Below are positions 1 to 8,353 of a stretch of DNA of 64,000 bases, piece after piece. The translations under genes were made by a program, and so were the position numbers. The DNA is from F-183 sp964627455. GTDB lineage: Bacteria > Acidobacteriota > Terriglobia > Bryobacterales > Bryobacteraceae. The stretch is taken from positions 53,480 to 117,479 of the forward strand of contig CAZVKC010000014.1 in NCBI GenBank assembly GCA_964627455.1. The letters are read 5' to 3'. Positions within the stretch are counted from its first letter, which is position 1. Every line of letters begins with the position of its first letter. The notes below the pieces were generated by a model that was not told the DNA's origin, ran no database searches, and was given only the letters and a program-made list of their open reading frames with translations.

Positions 1-937
1 NNNNNGCGGACTGGAACCCAATCATGCGATGCGCGTCGAGCAGCAACAGGGTGAGGTTCTCCTGCGCCGGATCATTGAATGGGTTCAGCGAGCCGGGCAC
101 GAATTGGACCTCTCCGGCGAAACCTCCAAACAACAGACGGTTGTTGAAGGCGAAGCCAATCATCGACGGTGACTGACGTCCGACGCTATCCAACTGGTCG
201 AGGCGTCCGCTCATGAGGATCGCGGACGGCGCCGGCTGGTGGTAGAAGAGCGCGGGCGTGGTGACGGTGCGTTGGCCGTTGAAAGTAAAGATGTCGGTCA
301 GCGTTGGCAGCGCGTCGACCAGGGCATCGCCAGGGAAAAGCGGCTCTGTTCGCTGTTTGGTGAGGATCGACAAGGGCCTGCGGCGGGGGATGAAGTTGCC
401 GCGTTCGTCTGTGTAGCCGCGGCCCTCGCCGCCGGTGTTGAAGTTCAGGACCTGGCCAGCCTTGCCCGCGGCTTCGCCGATATGGCAACTGCCGCAGGAT
501 CCGGTCTGTTTGGTGGTGGCGGCGATTTGCTGGACGTTGGCGTCCGAAGATTGCACCGTGCCGCCGAATGCCGTACCCGAGGGAAAGTCCAAAGGCTGGG
601 CACTGTTGATGTTGACGCGGGCGGTGCGAACGGGGTCGTGAAACAGCAGTTTGCCGAGGTATCGTTTGGCCTCGGTCGTGCGATAGCGCGGATTCACTGT
701 GCCGTCGGGGTTTTTCGGCAAGGGGATGTCGGCGTTGTTGGCGGGAACCTTCAGTTTGTTGAGGCCGCCGACCTGTTGATCAATGAGTCCACGCACATCG
801 GCGGGGCTGTTTTGCGCAGAAGCGTTTGCTGCGCCGCAGAACGACGCAAGGATCAGGAGTCCCAGCGTCGAAGCAGGGGACGCTGCATTCCGGCGGCATG
901 CCTGACGGAGATGACTGGTCGTCAGTTTCGTCTTCAT
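1..937 (-). CDS. Partial secreted c-type cytochrome, cytochrome c peroxidase-like
   Basis: The minus-strand frame starts at the ATG at 937-935 and stays open to the window edge, where five N remain, so the C-terminus is missing. The N-terminus is a signal peptide (basic start, hydrophobic LGLLILASFCGAANASA). A single haem c motif, CGSCH, lies in the middle, followed by GKAGQVLNFNTGGEGRGY. RRRPLSIL, TDIFTFNGQRT and a MIGFAFNNR stretch come later. This arrangement resembles periplasmic dihaem cytochrome c peroxidase/MauG-type proteins, where a second CxxCH would be expected downstream in the missing part. It is probably an exported electron-transfer or peroxide-handling protein. The enzymatic class is inferred; only the signal peptide and one haem motif are seen directly. 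The neighbouring 938-1129 interval would hold its promoter. Confidence 0.72.
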   Translation of the reverse strand, partial: MKTKLTTSHLRQACRRNAASPASTLGLLILASFCGAANASAQNSPADVRGLIDQQVGGLNKLKVPANNADIPLPKNPDGTVNPRYRTTEAKRYLGKLLFHDPVRTARVNINSAQPLDFPSGTAFGGTVQSSDANVQQIAATTKQTGSCGSCHIGEAAGKAGQVLNFNTGGEGRGYTDERGNFIPRRRPLSILTKQRTEPLFPGDALVDALPTLTDIFTFNGQRTVTTPALFYHQPAPSAILMSGRLDQLDSVGRQSPSMIGFAFNNRLLFGGFAGEVQFVPGSLNPFNDPAQENLTLLLLDAHRMIGFQSXX

Positions 938-1129
938 GGTTGATGTAACTCTCCAATGGATGAAATTCAGGATCACGGGCCGGCTCTGTCGCTGTCGAAC
1001 AACGTTCAGCAGCGATAGAGCGGCCGTGAAAAACTCAAATCTGAATTGGCAGGCGCCGCCAGCTTACTGGGGACTGAATGCCGGCAACATTGCGAGAAAT
1101 TCCCAACCTGGACGCTGGAGTGGATCTTC

Positions 1130-1612
1130 TTAACGGCCGCCGCGCTGGGCGATGCCGAGTGCTTTGAGGCGCTCTTTGAGTTCTTTCAAGACGGCTTCTT
1201 CGGCTTTGCCGGCCGGCTGGTCGAGGCCCCGTTGGTGGGAGATTCGGAGGCGGAGGCGCGCTTCGGGCTGGAAGTGGCGCTGCATGTCGAAGTAGGTGGT
1301 GTTGTCGAATGGGATGAGTTCGACCGAACAGGCGCTGTCTGCGTGTGAGGAAACCGTGTGGGCCAGATCGTCCAGCAGTGATTGGGCTAACGAGTAGTCT
1401 TCTGTTGTGCCGGGCTTACTCGTAGTCCTGTCGCCGTAGATATCGACGTCGAAGCCCGCGTGGATTCTGCGGGTGGCCGGGGCGGCTCCGGGCGGGTGGC
1501 TCTCGAGCAAGACATAGTACGGCAGCACCTCAAAATACGGATGATGCTGCTCGATCAATTCCGCCATATCCTTGGCCATATACCAACAATAACCTCGCGG
1601 CGGTTCCTCCAA
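1130..1612 (-). CDS. Conserved hypothetical protein, 160 aa
   Basis: This soluble 160-residue protein has no signal peptide and no membrane segment. It starts MEEPPRGYCWYMAKDM and ends in a charged helix (KAEEAVLKELKERLKALG). I do not recognise a family or catalytic motif. Codon use matches its neighbours (strong G/C third positions), and the opposite-strand frame does not read like a protein. It is divergent from the DUF1801-like gene and lies behind the cytochrome gene on the same strand, with about 190 bp between them, so it probably has its own promoter in 1613-1704. Confidence 0.6.
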   Translation of the reverse strand: MEEPPRGYCWYMAKDMAELIEQHHPYFEVLPYYVLLESHPPGAAPATRRIHAGFDVDIYGDRTTSKPGTTEDYSLAQSLLDDLAHTVSSHADSACSVELIPFDNTTYFDMQRHFQPEARLRLRISHQRGLDQPAGKAEEAVLKELKERLKALGIAQRGGR

Positions 1613-1704
1613 AGATCAGATCGTCCAACAGCCGGGGTTTCTGCAGTTTTTGGCGATGCAGGCGCCCGGGATGGCGTCTAATGGTAGCGGGAGACCGATC
1701 ATTG

Positions 1705-2097
1705 ATGCACCCGGATACCGCGAAATACAACCAGACTCTTGCGCCGGGCGACCGGGCGATTGCGGACTTGCTGGCGACGGAGATCGAGCAGGCCCTGCGG
1801 CCGGAGGCGGAGAACAAAGTCTGGCACGGACATCCGGTGTGGTTCCTCGACGGGAATCCGATTGTCGGTTACAGCAAGCTGAAAGATTGCGTGCGGCTGC
1901 TGTTCTGGAGCGGGCAGTCGTTTGGCGAAGAGGGGCTGGCGAAGGAAGGGAAGTTCCAGGCCGCGGAGGCCCGTTATACGGCGGTGGAGCAGGTGCGGGT
2001 CGAGGAGTTGCGGCGGTGGCTGGCGAAGGGCCGCGAGATCCAGTGGGATTACAAGAATATCGTGCGGCGGAAGGGGCGGCTGGAACGTCTGAAGTAG
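1705..2097 (+). CDS. DUF1801 (YdhG/YdeI-like) domain protein
   Basis: I chose the ATG at 1705 because a GCGGGAGA purine-rich stretch lies just upstream at 1687-1694. The frame is also open 24 bp further, to 1681. The 130-residue protein carries the DUF1801 signature: an early helix (DLLATEIEQALRPEAENKVWHG), then HPVWFLDGNPIVGYSKLKDCVRLLFWSGQSF and a C-terminal helical tail. This fold resembles iron-chaperone-like YdhG proteins, but no reaction is established for most members. No membrane or export signal is present. It stands alone between the divergent 160-aa protein and greB, so the context gives no further hint about its job. Confidence 0.75.
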   Translation: MHPDTAKYNQTLAPGDRAIADLLATEIEQALRPEAENKVWHGHPVWFLDGNPIVGYSKLKDCVRLLFWSGQSFGEEGLAKEGKFQAAEARYTAVEQVRVEELRRWLAKGREIQWDYKNIVRRKGRLERLK

Positions 2098-2192
2098 GCT
2101 GACGGCCGGGCGGAATCCAATCTACAATGCAGGAACAGCCATCGTACGCTCCATGTCCCCGGATGTTTGTGGGGCCTGCGGAAAACTGACCT

Positions 2193-2813
2193 ATGCGAAA
2201 AGGGTTTACCAGGAAACCACAAGCGGACTCTCCGGCCTCCCCGGTCAAGAACTACATCACGCCGGGCGGATTGCAGCGACTCAAGGACGAGTACCGGTTC
2301 TTGCACACCAGGGAACGTCCTGCCGTGAAAGAGGTGGTAGCGTGGGCGGCCAGCAACGGCGACCGCAGCGAAAATGCCGACTATCAATACGGCAAGCGCA
2401 GGCTGCGGCAGATCGATTCGCGGCTTCGCTTTCTCCTGAAGCGAATCGAAGCAGCCGAGGTGGTTGATCCGGAAGCGCCGCGTAAGGGGCCGGCGGCGTC
2501 CAGAGTGTACTTTGGAGCGACTGTGCGCTATGCCGACGATGAGGGAACGGAGCGCGTGGTGAGCATCGTGGGATCCGACGAGGTCGATCTCAACCGCAAG
2601 CACATCAGTTGGGTGTCGCCTCTCGGCCGCGCATTGATGAAAGCCGAGGAGGGCGATCGCGTCGTTCTCCAGGCGCCGGGCGGCACGTCCTATCTGACCG
2701 TGCTCGAAGTGGCCTACGAACGCATTGAGGTGGAACCGTTCCGTGAACCCCTTGGCGCCGAGGCTTCGGCGAAGCAACGGCTTCCTGGAACCAATCCGCG
2801 TAACAACGAGTAG
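2193..2813 (+). CDS. greB: Transcription elongation factor GreB
   Basis: GreB rescues backtracked RNA polymerase by inserting a coiled coil into the secondary channel and stimulating cleavage of the nascent transcript. The protein is 206 aa with a 15-20 residue non-conserved N-terminal extension. It continues with NYITPGGLQRLKDE, the coiled coil with the acidic tip (NGDRSENADYQYGKRRLRQI) and a C-terminal FKBP-like domain (VYFGATVRYADDEGTE through the VSPLGRALMKAEEGD loop). The DRSENADY tip and the KRRLRQID helix fit GreB better than GreA. The C-terminus has an extra about 25 residues after the usual end. The ribosome binding site is weak. It is monocistronic by position; the next gene is convergent. 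Confidence 0.9.
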   Translation: MRKGFTRKPQADSPASPVKNYITPGGLQRLKDEYRFLHTRERPAVKEVVAWAASNGDRSENADYQYGKRRLRQIDSRLRFLLKRIEAAEVVDPEAPRKGPAASRVYFGATVRYADDEGTERVVSIVGSDEVDLNRKHISWVSPLGRALMKAEEGDRVVLQAPGGTSYLTVLEVAYERIEVEPFREPLGAEASAKQRLPGTNPRNNE

Positions 2814-2828
2814 CGAATCGGCGGAGCC

Positions 2829-3359
2829 CTACTTTTCTCCGGACACACTCGCGTGGCGGAACAATAAGCCTGATGCAAGGAACAACGCTACCAGGGCGCC
2901 GTGCCCGATGGCCATGTTCCGCGCCAACTCCGGCGGAGCGCCCGACGGCAGCAGCACGGCGATCAACGCGAGCATGGCCGCCATCGCGAATAGGGTGCGA
3001 GTCAAGCCTCGTGCTTCGAACCTCGCCAGCCAGACCCCTACGGCTCCTACCACGAGCACGCTGTAGTACAGGAGGTTCGCCGGATTTTCCGAGTCCGCGA
3101 CGTGGACCATATTGGACCACCCCAAGGCGAAGCCGGCCACCAGCGCCACGCCGACGCCCGCTTTGTAGGTCCACGCGGCCATCTTTCCCGCGATCAACGC
3201 ATACGCCATCCCCGTCAGGAAGAACAGGACATACACGACAACAAATGCGCCTGCGGGCCAGTTCCAACCATCCACCAGCCGCGACGCCACAAGCGGAACC
3301 ATCAGCAGGCCCAGAGATACGAGTGCGACGCGCGGAATCGTGTTTCTCAGTTGTGTCAC
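2829..3359 (-). CDS. Integral membrane protein, about six TM segments
   Basis: A GTG at 3359 is preceded by AGGAGA at a normal distance, so I prefer it over the upstream GTG at 3386, which has only a badly spaced purine run. The protein is about 176 aa and consists almost entirely of hydrophobic helices (VALVSLGLLMVPLVASRL, AGAFVVVYVLFFLTGMAYAL, AGVGVALVAGFALGW, LLYYSVLVVGAVGVWLA, LFAMAAMLALIAVLLPSGA, GHGALVALFLASGLLF). It resembles small acidobacterial inner-membrane proteins of unknown function. No catalytic residues stand out. It is convergent with greB and divergent from the PadR gene. Confidence 0.7.
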   Translation of the reverse strand: MTQLRNTIPRVALVSLGLLMVPLVASRLVDGWNWPAGAFVVVYVLFFLTGMAYALIAGKMAAWTYKAGVGVALVAGFALGWSNMVHVADSENPANLLYYSVLVVGAVGVWLARFEARGLTRTLFAMAAMLALIAVLLPSGAPPELARNMAIGHGALVALFLASGLLFRHASVSGEK

Positions 3360-3500
3360 AGGCTTGTGTTCTCCTGGATGGTCCACAGCCCCTTTTGAGC
3401 TGGTCCTGCCACGATGCGAGCCTATATCCGTGACGGATCTATGTCAAGCCCGGGATCTTGACCTGCCCACGCTCTCGGGCGTAAGCTAAGAATTCTAGGT

Positions 3501-3839
3501 ATGGGGCGCAAGGCACAAAAGAACGATTCGTTACCGGGTTCCCTGGACATGCTGATTCTGCGAACGCTGTCGCTGCGCGACCTGCACGGATACGGCATCG
3601 TTCAGTTTATCCAGCAATCCTCCAACAACGAACTCCTCGTCGAGGAAGGTTCGCTGTATCCGGCTTTGCAGCGGCTGGAGATGAACGGCTGGATCGACGG
3701 CGTGTGGGGCGTGACGTCGAACAACCGGCGGGCCAGGATCTACAAGATCACGGAGGCCGGCCGCAAACAACTGGACTTTGAAACCCGGCAGTACGCCAAA
3801 CTCACGCTGGCGATCGCGCGCGTGATGGGAACGGAGTGA
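3501..3839 (+). CDS. PadR family transcriptional regulator
   Basis: The 112-aa protein has the PadR winged-helix layout: LPGSLDMLILRTLSLRDLHGYGI (first helices), FIQQSSNNELLVEEGSLYPALQRLE (recognition helix with the family's GSLYPAL motif), GWIDGVWGVTSNNRRARIYKIT (wing) and a short C-terminal helix. PadR proteins usually repress a neighbouring transporter gene. Here the stop codon overlaps the GTG start of the ADOP permease by 4 nt, so the two are translationally coupled. This PadR-ADOP pair is a very common arrangement in Acidobacteriota. The inducing ligand cannot be read from the sequence. Confidence 0.92.
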   Translation: MGRKAQKNDSLPGSLDMLILRTLSLRDLHGYGIVQFIQQSSNNELLVEEGSLYPALQRLEMNGWIDGVWGVTSNNRRARIYKITEAGRKQLDFETRQYAKLTLAIARVMGTE

Positions 3840-6580
3840 CGGACGTGCTGTTGCGGCGGCTGAGGTATTGGATCGAAAACGGCAGACGTGGCGAGGCGCT
3901 GCGTGAGGAAATGGAACTTCATCTCGCGGAGAGGGCAGCGGAACTGGAAGCGGACGGCATGACGGCGGATGACGCACGCGCCGAGGCGCGCCGGCGGTTC
4001 GGCAATGCCGGACTGAAACAGGAAGAGTCACGGGAGATTTGGATGACACGATTTTTGCCGGAACTGGCGCAGGATATCCGCTACGGTTTTCGAACCATGG
4101 CTGCCAATAAAGCGTTCAGCGCACTGGCAGTCCTGTCGCTGGCGCTCGGCATCGGCGCCAATACGACGATTTACAGCTTCATGGAATCGATCCTGCTGCG
4201 CTCGCTGCCCGTGGCTGATCCTGAGTCGCTGGTGGTCTTGAACTGGCAGAGCCCGCCGCCGCAGAACGCCAACAAAGAGATGGTCCACGTCGTGCACGGG
4301 ATACAGGGCAGGTTCTGGCCCGGCGACAAGGGCGCCATCGCCACAGGCATCTTCCCGTACCCTGCGTTCGAGACGCTTCGAGTTGAGAATTCGGTTTTTT
4401 CCTCGCTTTTCGGATACTTCGACGCACACAACCGGAACCTGTCCATCCGCGGGCATGCGATGAGCACCGGCACGGAATATGTCACAGGCGAGTATTTCCG
4501 GGGCTTGGCCGTGTCGCCGGCAGCGGGACGTCTCATCGATTCCCAGGACGACCTTCCCGGCGCGGCGCCGGTTGCCGTCATCAGCTTCGCTCTCAGCCGG
4601 CAGCGCTTTGGGGGACCGTCGAACGCGGTGGGACAACCGGTTCTTGTCGATAACGTACCCTTCACCGTGATCGGCGTGGCGCCGCCGGAGTTCTTCGGCG
4701 TCGATCCCGCCGCGTCGCCGGACCTGTACCTTCCGTTGCACACGAATCTGATCGTGGACGGTGACCGCGCGGCTCGCCTGTATGCTGACGGGAACTTCTA
4801 CTGGCTCGAGATCATGGGCCGGCTGCGCCCCGGCGTAACGATGGCTCAGGCGCAAGCGGCGCTGGCTCCGCGTTTCCATCACTGGGTGGAGACCACCGCG
4901 ACGACCGCCGGTGAGCGCGCCAAGCTACCCGCGCTGAAGCTGAATCCCGGGGCTGCCGGTCTTGGCAGCCTGCGGCGACAGTACTCCAAACCGTTGTACG
5001 TTCTCCTGGCGATGGTGGTGTTGATCCTGGCGCTCGCCTGTGCGAACATCGCCAACCTGCTGCTGGCCAGGGCCGCCGCGCGGCGCCGCGAAATGGCGGT
5101 CCGGCTCAGCCTGGGAGCGGGACGGCTCCGCATCCTGCGGCAGTTGCTGACCGAGAGCGTCATCCTCGCGTTGCTCGGCGGAGCCATGGGAGTCCTGTTT
5201 GCGATCTGGGGCGTGCAAACGCTGACGCTGCTGTTTTCCAACGGGCAGCAGAACTTTACGATGCACGCGGAATTGAACTGGAACGTGCTGGGTGTGACCG
5301 CGGCGCTGTCTGTCGCTTGCGGCCTGTTATTCGGGCTTGTGCCGGCGATTCAGGCGACGCGTCCGGACGTGATGCCCGCGCTCAAGGACGGCCGCGGGGG
5401 CGGTTCGCGACGGCGCGCGCAGCACGCGCTGGTGGTCGCCCAAATTGCGATCTCGTTTCTCATTCTCGCCGCCGCCGGCCTGTTTGTCCGGACGCTCAAC
5501 AACCTGCATTCCGTCCAACTGGGTTACGCTCGCGAGAACATCCTTCTCTTCTCGCTGAATGCTCGCCAGGCCGGCCATCGGGATCCGGAAATCGCCGCGT
5601 TTTATGCGGATCTGCGCAAGCGGTTCGAATCGATTCCCGGCGTGAGCAGCGCGACGCTGGCGCAATCGTCGATCATCAACGCCGGATTCACCGGGCCGGC
5701 AATCAAGGGTCCGATGAAGATCGATGCTGTTTCCGTGGAGAGCGCGCGCTCGATGGCCATTGGTTCGCGCTTTCTCACGACGATGCAGATTCCCCTGCTG
5801 AACGGGCGGGAGATCGACGACCGGGATCAAGCGGGATCCAAGCCGGTTGCCGTGATCAGCGAGCGGCTGGCGCGAACCTACTTCGACAACGAGAATCCGG
5901 TGGGCAGACGCATCACGCTTCCGGACGACAAACGCGATCTGGAAATCGTCGGCGTGTCGGCGAACCTGCGCTACGGCGGACTGAAAAATGAAGAGCAGAG
6001 CGCGATGACGGTGTTCGTCGCGGCGAGCCAGTTCTCTCAGGAACGGGTTACCTACGCGTTGCGCACTGCCGGTGATCCGCTGCGATTTGTTTCGAGCGTG
6101 CAGGAGATCGTGCGCGAAGCAGACTCCCGCATCCCGGTGACAAACATCGCGACGCAGGCCGCGGAAATTGATCGCACGATCAGCCGGGAACTGACGTTCG
6201 CGAAACTGTGCACAGGCTTCGCGCTGCTCGCACTTCTGACGGCTTGTGTCGGTCTCTACGGGACCATGTCCTACAACGTCACGCGGCAGGCGGGCGAGAT
6301 GGGGATTCGTTTGGCACTCGGCGCGCAGCGTGGGGACATGATCTGGATGGTCCTGCGACGCGTATTGCTGCTGGCGGGAGCCGGGCTTGTGGTCAGCGTG
6401 CCGGTTGCCCTGGGCGCGTTCCGGCTTGTGAAATCGCTTCTGTTCGGGATCCATCCGAATGATCCGGTCATCCTCGCGCTGGCCGGCGCCGTCCTCGTGT
6501 TTGCAGCGATTCTCGCCGGCTATGGACCGGCAAGGCGAGCGTCCCGGATTGATCCGCTGGTGGCCTTGCGGCAAGGCTAG
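3836..6580 (+). CDS. ADOP family ABC transporter permease (MacB/FtsX type)
   Basis: The start is GTG at 3836, overlapping the padR stop. The 914-aa protein begins with an about 85-residue soluble prefix (MELHLAERAAELEADGM, RRRFGNAGL) typical of the acidobacterial-duplicated-orphan-permease group. Two MacB periplasmic core plus FtsX permease units follow. The first membrane helix is FSALAVLSLALGIGANTTIYS; the first FtsX block is LLAMVVLILALACANIANLLLARA and RREMAVRLSLGAGRLRILRQLL. The second half repeats the pattern and ends YGPARRASRIDPLVALRQG. No ATP-binding subunit is adjacent, which is usual for this group. It probably acts in export or lipoprotein/antimicrobial-peptide handling under PadR control; the substrate is unknown. 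Confidence 0.93.
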   Translation: MTDVLLRRLRYWIENGRRGEALREEMELHLAERAAELEADGMTADDARAEARRRFGNAGLKQEESREIWMTRFLPELAQDIRYGFRTMAANKAFSALAVLSLALGIGANTTIYSFMESILLRSLPVADPESLVVLNWQSPPPQNANKEMVHVVHGIQGRFWPGDKGAIATGIFPYPAFETLRVENSVFSSLFGYFDAHNRNLSIRGHAMSTGTEYVTGEYFRGLAVSPAAGRLIDSQDDLPGAAPVAVISFALSRQRFGGPSNAVGQPVLVDNVPFTVIGVAPPEFFGVDPAASPDLYLPLHTNLIVDGDRAARLYADGNFYWLEIMGRLRPGVTMAQAQAALAPRFHHWVETTATTAGERAKLPALKLNPGAAGLGSLRRQYSKPLYVLLAMVVLILALACANIANLLLARAAARRREMAVRLSLGAGRLRILRQLLTESVILALLGGAMGVLFAIWGVQTLTLLFSNGQQNFTMHAELNWNVLGVTAALSVACGLLFGLVPAIQATRPDVMPALKDGRGGGSRRRAQHALVVAQIAISFLILAAAGLFVRTLNNLHSVQLGYARENILLFSLNARQAGHRDPEIAAFYADLRKRFESIPGVSSATLAQSSIINAGFTGPAIKGPMKIDAVSVESARSMAIGSRFLTTMQIPLLNGREIDDRDQAGSKPVAVISERLARTYFDNENPVGRRITLPDDKRDLEIVGVSANLRYGGLKNEEQSAMTVFVAASQFSQERVTYALRTAGDPLRFVSSVQEIVREADSRIPVTNIATQAAEIDRTISRELTFAKLCTGFALLALLTACVGLYGTMSYNVTRQAGEMGIRLALGAQRGDMIWMVLRRVLLLAGAGLVVSVPVALGAFRLVKSLLFGIHPNDPVILALAGAVLVFAAILAGYGPARRASRIDPLVALRQG

Positions 6581-6707
6581 GGCGGATTCTGCACGAGCTT
6601 GATGCTGCTACCGGGAAAATGAGAGCGGTGTCGAAATGGAGCGAGTCCGTTCGTAGTAGAAGTGAGAGTGACAATCACTCGCCCTTTCTGCAAGGAGACG
6701 ATCTGAT

Positions 6708-7046
6708 ATGAAGTATCTGGTGTCCGTGATCGACGAGAATACCGGCCTCGCCACCTCTTCCGAGATGGCGGCCATCGACGCATTCAACGAGCGGCTGATG
6801 GCGCAAGGGCACTGGGTCTTCGCGGGCGGCCTCGGGGCGCCCGACACCGCTACGGTGATCGATAACCGGGGCCGGACGGAGGCCCTGCTGACCGACGGTC
6901 CGTTTCTGGAATCGAAGGAATACATCGCCGGCTTCTGGATCATCGAGGCTCCGGACCTCGATGTCGCGATTAAACTCGCTGCCGAGGGTTCGAAGCATTG
7001 CAACCGGAAGGTCGAGGTTCGGCCGTTTCTGGCCGATCCGGCATGA
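6708..7046 (+). CDS. YCII/DGPF domain protein paired with ECF sigma factor
   Basis: This 112-aa YCII-fold protein begins MKYLVSVIDENTG and carries the DGPF signature in VTDGPFLESKEYIAGFWII (seen as TDGPFLESKE). A good AAGGAGA ribosome-binding site precedes the ATG. YCII/DGPF proteins are the conserved genomic partners of the ECF42 sigma group and are thought to take part in signalling to or from the sigma factor. The stop TGA overlaps the ATG at 7043 of the downstream sigma gene (ATGA), so the pair is co-translated. Whether the protein binds a ligand is not known. Confidence 0.88.
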   Translation: MKYLVSVIDENTGLATSSEMAAIDAFNERLMAQGHWVFAGGLGAPDTATVIDNRGRTEALLTDGPFLESKEYIAGFWIIEAPDLDVAIKLAAEGSKHCNRKVEVRPFLADPA

Positions 7047-8278
7047 CCGGCGTCCGGGAAGCGATCACCCGGGCGCATCGCGAGGAGTGGTCGCGAGTAG
7101 TCGCTGCACTGGCCTGCAGGTTCGGAAGTCTCGACATTGCCGAAGAGGCGGCCGCCGAAGCTTTTGCGACTGCAGTCGAGAGCTGGACGGCCGATGGCGC
7201 CGTCCCTCCCAACCCCGGCGCCTGGCTCACCACCACCGCGAATCGCAAAGCCATCGACTGGATCCGCCGTGAGAGCAAGCGTGAGGGCAAGCAGAAGGAG
7301 GCTCAAATGCTCTACAATCACGGCCATCCTGAGCCTCCTTTGGACTCTATAGGAGACGATCGGCTGCGGCTGATCTTTACTTGCTGTCATCCGGCGTTGT
7401 CGCTGGAGGCCCGTGTCGCGCTGACCCTGCGCATGGCCGGTGGACTGACCGTGGCGGAGATCGCGCGAGCTTTTCTGGTGCAGGAGGCGACCATGGGGCA
7501 GCGGATCACGCGCGCGAAGGCCAAGATCCGCGTGGCTCGCATCCCGTATCGAACGCCGGCGGCCGAGGAACTCCCTGCGCGCATATCCGGTGTCCTCGCC
7601 GTTCTTTTTCTCATCTTCAACGAAGGCTATTTGGCGACGGGCTCCGGCTCGGATCCCGTGCGTCCCGGCCTGACCGCCGAGGCGATCCGGCTGACTCGCC
7701 TGCTGCGGATCCTCATGCCGGAGGACGGCGAAGCCGCCGGGTTGCTGGCGCTGATGCTGCTCACCGAGGCGCGCCGGACTGCCAGGGTTTCGGACAGTGG
7801 CGAACTGATTCCCTTGGCCGGGCAGGATCGCAGGGCCTGGAACGCCACGCTGATTGCGGAAGGGCATCAACTGGTGCGAGAGCGCCTGGCTGCCGGCGTA
7901 GCGCCGGGCCGCTATCAGATTCTGGCGGCGATCAATGCCGTGCATACTTCGGCCCGAGATGTGCGGGATACCGACTGGCCGCAGGTGCTCGCGCTCTATG
8001 ACCAGCTCGTGCGTGTCGACCCTTCGCCGGTCGCCGCGCTCAACCGCGCCATCGCGGTCGCTGAGGTTGAGGGACCCGTGATCGCGCTGGCGGCGGTCGA
8101 CCCGCTCGGGGACAAGCTTGCGGGCTATCACGCCTACCATGCGACCCGTGCCGAGTTGCTGCGCCGGCTCGGACGCAGTCGGGATTCGCGCGCGGCGTAC
8201 GACAAAGCGATTGAACTGGCGGGGAATGTCGCAGAGGCCTCGTACCTGACTCGACGCCGGGACCAACTGGCGGGTTGA
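7043..8278 (+). CDS. ECF sigma factor of the ECF42 type, with C-terminal extension
   Basis: I start at the ATG at 7043, which overlaps the stop of the DGPF gene; the frame is open further upstream but without reason to use it. The 411-aa protein has sigma region 2 (VREAITRAHREEWSRVVAAL, DIAEEAAAEAFATAVE, NPGAWLTTTANRKAIDWIRR), region 4 (LRMAGGLTVAEIARAFLVQE, MGQRITRAKAKIR) and a long C-terminal domain (DUF6596/TPR-like). The last includes LLTEARRTARVSD and HATRAELLRRLGRSRDSRAAYDKAIEL. This architecture with a DGPF partner defines ECF42. No anti-sigma gene is adjacent, as is usual for the group, so control may lie in the C-terminal extension. Confidence 0.92.
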   Translation: MTGVREAITRAHREEWSRVVAALACRFGSLDIAEEAAAEAFATAVESWTADGAVPPNPGAWLTTTANRKAIDWIRRESKREGKQKEAQMLYNHGHPEPPLDSIGDDRLRLIFTCCHPALSLEARVALTLRMAGGLTVAEIARAFLVQEATMGQRITRAKAKIRVARIPYRTPAAEELPARISGVLAVLFLIFNEGYLATGSGSDPVRPGLTAEAIRLTRLLRILMPEDGEAAGLLALMLLTEARRTARVSDSGELIPLAGQDRRAWNATLIAEGHQLVRERLAAGVAPGRYQILAAINAVHTSARDVRDTDWPQVLALYDQLVRVDPSPVAALNRAIAVAEVEGPVIALAAVDPLGDKLAGYHAYHATRAELLRRLGRSRDSRAAYDKAIELAGNVAEASYLTRRRDQLAG

Positions 8279-8353
8279 TTCGAGACCCCGTTTGTGGGAG
8301 ATCGTCGAACCAGGTGGTGTTTCTGCTGCTCTCATGTACAATGCAGGGACATT

